The notes beneath the pieces were generated by a model that ran no database searches, had not been told where the DNA came from, and was given only the letters and a program-made list of their open reading frames with translations. From assembly GCA_016718845.1 (NCBI GenBank), contig JADKCK010000094.1, positions 1 to 22,123 of the forward strand: a stretch of 22,123 nt of DNA, given 5' to 3'. Of this stretch, positions 21,009-22,123 are shown piece after piece. Positions within the stretch are counted from its first letter, which is position 1. Every line of letters begins with the position of its first letter. The position numbers were made by a program, and so were the translations under genes. Source of the DNA: Sphingobacteriales bacterium. GTDB taxonomy: Bacteria > Bacteroidota > Bacteroidia > Chitinophagales > UBA2359.

Positions 21009-22123
21009 TTAAAACTGAAAATAGATAAATGGTTGTATTTCGGACGATTTAAACTCCATCACACAAAAATAATAGCTACCAAAAGAGCTTTACCTAATAA
21101 TGAAGGCAATAAGTAACGGCGTTTTGGAAACGTTGCTCAACAGATTTGGGCACAAAATGAAAAGCAAAGAATAATGCCATAAACACCAATACCGCGGTAA
21201 TAGCCATGCTATAAAGTCCGCCGATAAGCTCGGGGCGAAATCGTAGGCTATTGATACCACACATCGAGAGCTGTTTGGAAGGTAGCGGCACGGAAAATAT
21301 CCAACAAAAACACACAAAATGGTAGGTTAATAACACCCGCAAGATGTGTAATAATAGCGGCGAAGCGGTGTAAAGTTGATGTAAAACTTTTCGATGGACA
21401 AGGCTGTTCCGTTGCAAAAATCCCCACAAAACAAACTGCATCAGCGCCATACCACAATCACTTAAAAGCATAGTTATTAGCAGGTTGATGTAGGTGCGTA
21501 TTTTGCCCTAAGCGGTTTGCCGCCAGGGGTATGTACAAATAATCGCGCGGAGCCAAGTAAATGACATGTGCCATCGCGCCCAGAACTTCAGTGATGCTTG
21601 CCGATTGATAAGGGCATCGAAATTGGGTACTAGAGTGGTAACACAACACTGGGGCTATGCCTATTGCCATGTCGGTATAGCCCGAAAAGTCGCAATAGAT
21701 TTGTAGTGCGTAGCCATAGGTGCCCAAACAAATTTTTCGAGACCTGTGTATTTTAAGGGTTCTTCGAAAACACGGTCGACAAGTTGCGCCGATATAGTCG
21801 GATATGGCTTTTAAATAAGCCCCGGGCAAACAAAAACACGCCTCGTCAAAATCTTCGGTAGATGCAAAAACGGGGCGGGTGTATTTGGAGTAAAAAATCT
21901 TTTGCTCTAACAATTGGACGCACCACCATTTGCGGAAAAAGGTGACGAAAGCAAAAGTCGAGTAGTCAACGGGTTTTAGTTCGTCGCGGTATACATCTAT
22001 GGTGCTCTCTTAAGGCGATTGGAAAGTGAAAAACGACACGCCTACGGGCGAAATATATCCATTGGGGCAATATCAGTACACAAAAGGTTGGTAATATCAA
22101 TAAAAAGTTGGTGCTACTTAAAA
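21009..22123 (-). pseudogene. MBOAT family O-acyltransferase (AlgI-like), partial and frameshifted
   Basis: The gene enters from the right edge, so its N-terminus is missing. Across frames it reads PVGVSFFTFQS, TIDVYR, LKPVDYSTFAFVTFFPQ, VRAKDFLL, YGYALQIYCDFSGYTDMAIG, PYQSASITE, RDYLYIPL, LLTYHFVCFCWIF, FRPELIGGLYSMAI and a final FKSSEIQPFIYFQF before a stop at 21009. This is the AlgI/PatA class of membrane-bound O-acyltransferases, which move acyl groups onto extracellular polysaccharide or peptidoglycan. The active-site LWHGANW region is damaged and reads LWYGAD near 21440. Frameshifts occur about every 100-200 bp. As with dnaK, sequence error is more likely than real decay. Confidence 0.85.

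Overview
The window looks like a chromosomal segment from a Bacteroidota bacterium, possibly from the Sphingobacteriia/Chitinophagia/Saprospiria side; I would not name a lower rank. The reasons are the gene families (a DUF4932-type putative metallopeptidase, a NagZ-serine hydrolase fusion, a SPOR protein, YwqK and SMI1/KNR4 immunity-type genes, an RHS relic with a YRF-GQE-DN motif), AT-rich spacers, weak Shine-Dalgarno sequences, and several exact TAnnTTTG boxes, the Bacteroidota -7 promoter element. I see no rRNA, tRNA or CRISPR array.

Left part (1-7.2 kb, minus strand): a truncated PhnP-like metallo-beta-lactamase (MBL) hydrolase with a small conserved partner, a DUF4932 secreted protein, a glyoxalase II-like MBL hydrolase, a lipoprotein and a SPOR-domain protein 28 bp apart, a PAP2-like membrane protein and a large metallophosphoesterase. 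The spacers hold two clusters of a 12-bp AAGCGGACAGCC repeat and a roughly 320-bp element with imperfect terminal inverted repeats.

Middle part (7.2-13.2 kb, plus strand): a PD-(D/E)XK (PDDEXK_2/Rpn-like) nuclease whose C-terminus is made of 21-bp tandem repeats with a 2-bp slip that changes the reading frame. Next is an envelope-stress-like trio (YtxH, holin-X, basic cytoplasmic protein) resembling yqjD-yqjE-yqjK in layout. Then comes a 40-bp perfect palindrome and a 1001-residue protein joining a NagZ-type GH3 glucosaminidase to a class C beta-lactamase-like serine hydrolase.

Accessory island (13.5-16.1 kb, plus strand, clearly AT-rich): four small genes (unknown, SMI1/KNR4, YwqK/MORN, membrane-anchored unknown). 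Their spacers carry three shuffled repeat blocks, a reusable terminator plus TAnnTTTG unit, and two short open relics, one RHS-like. Each relic stops exactly 12 bp before the ATG of the next gene. I read this as an array of orphan immunity genes left by recombination of polymorphic toxin cassettes. It is the best candidate here for something undescribed.

Right part (16.2-22.1 kb, minus strand): an OppC-like permease with an inserted membrane segment, a half-size EamA transporter, dnaK, three ~210-bp tandem repeats upstream of dnaK, and an MBOAT O-acyltransferase cut by the window edge. dnaK and the MBOAT gene are both broken by many single-base indels, while genes left of 18.2 kb are almost all intact. 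The right end is therefore probably low-quality sequence rather than true gene decay.
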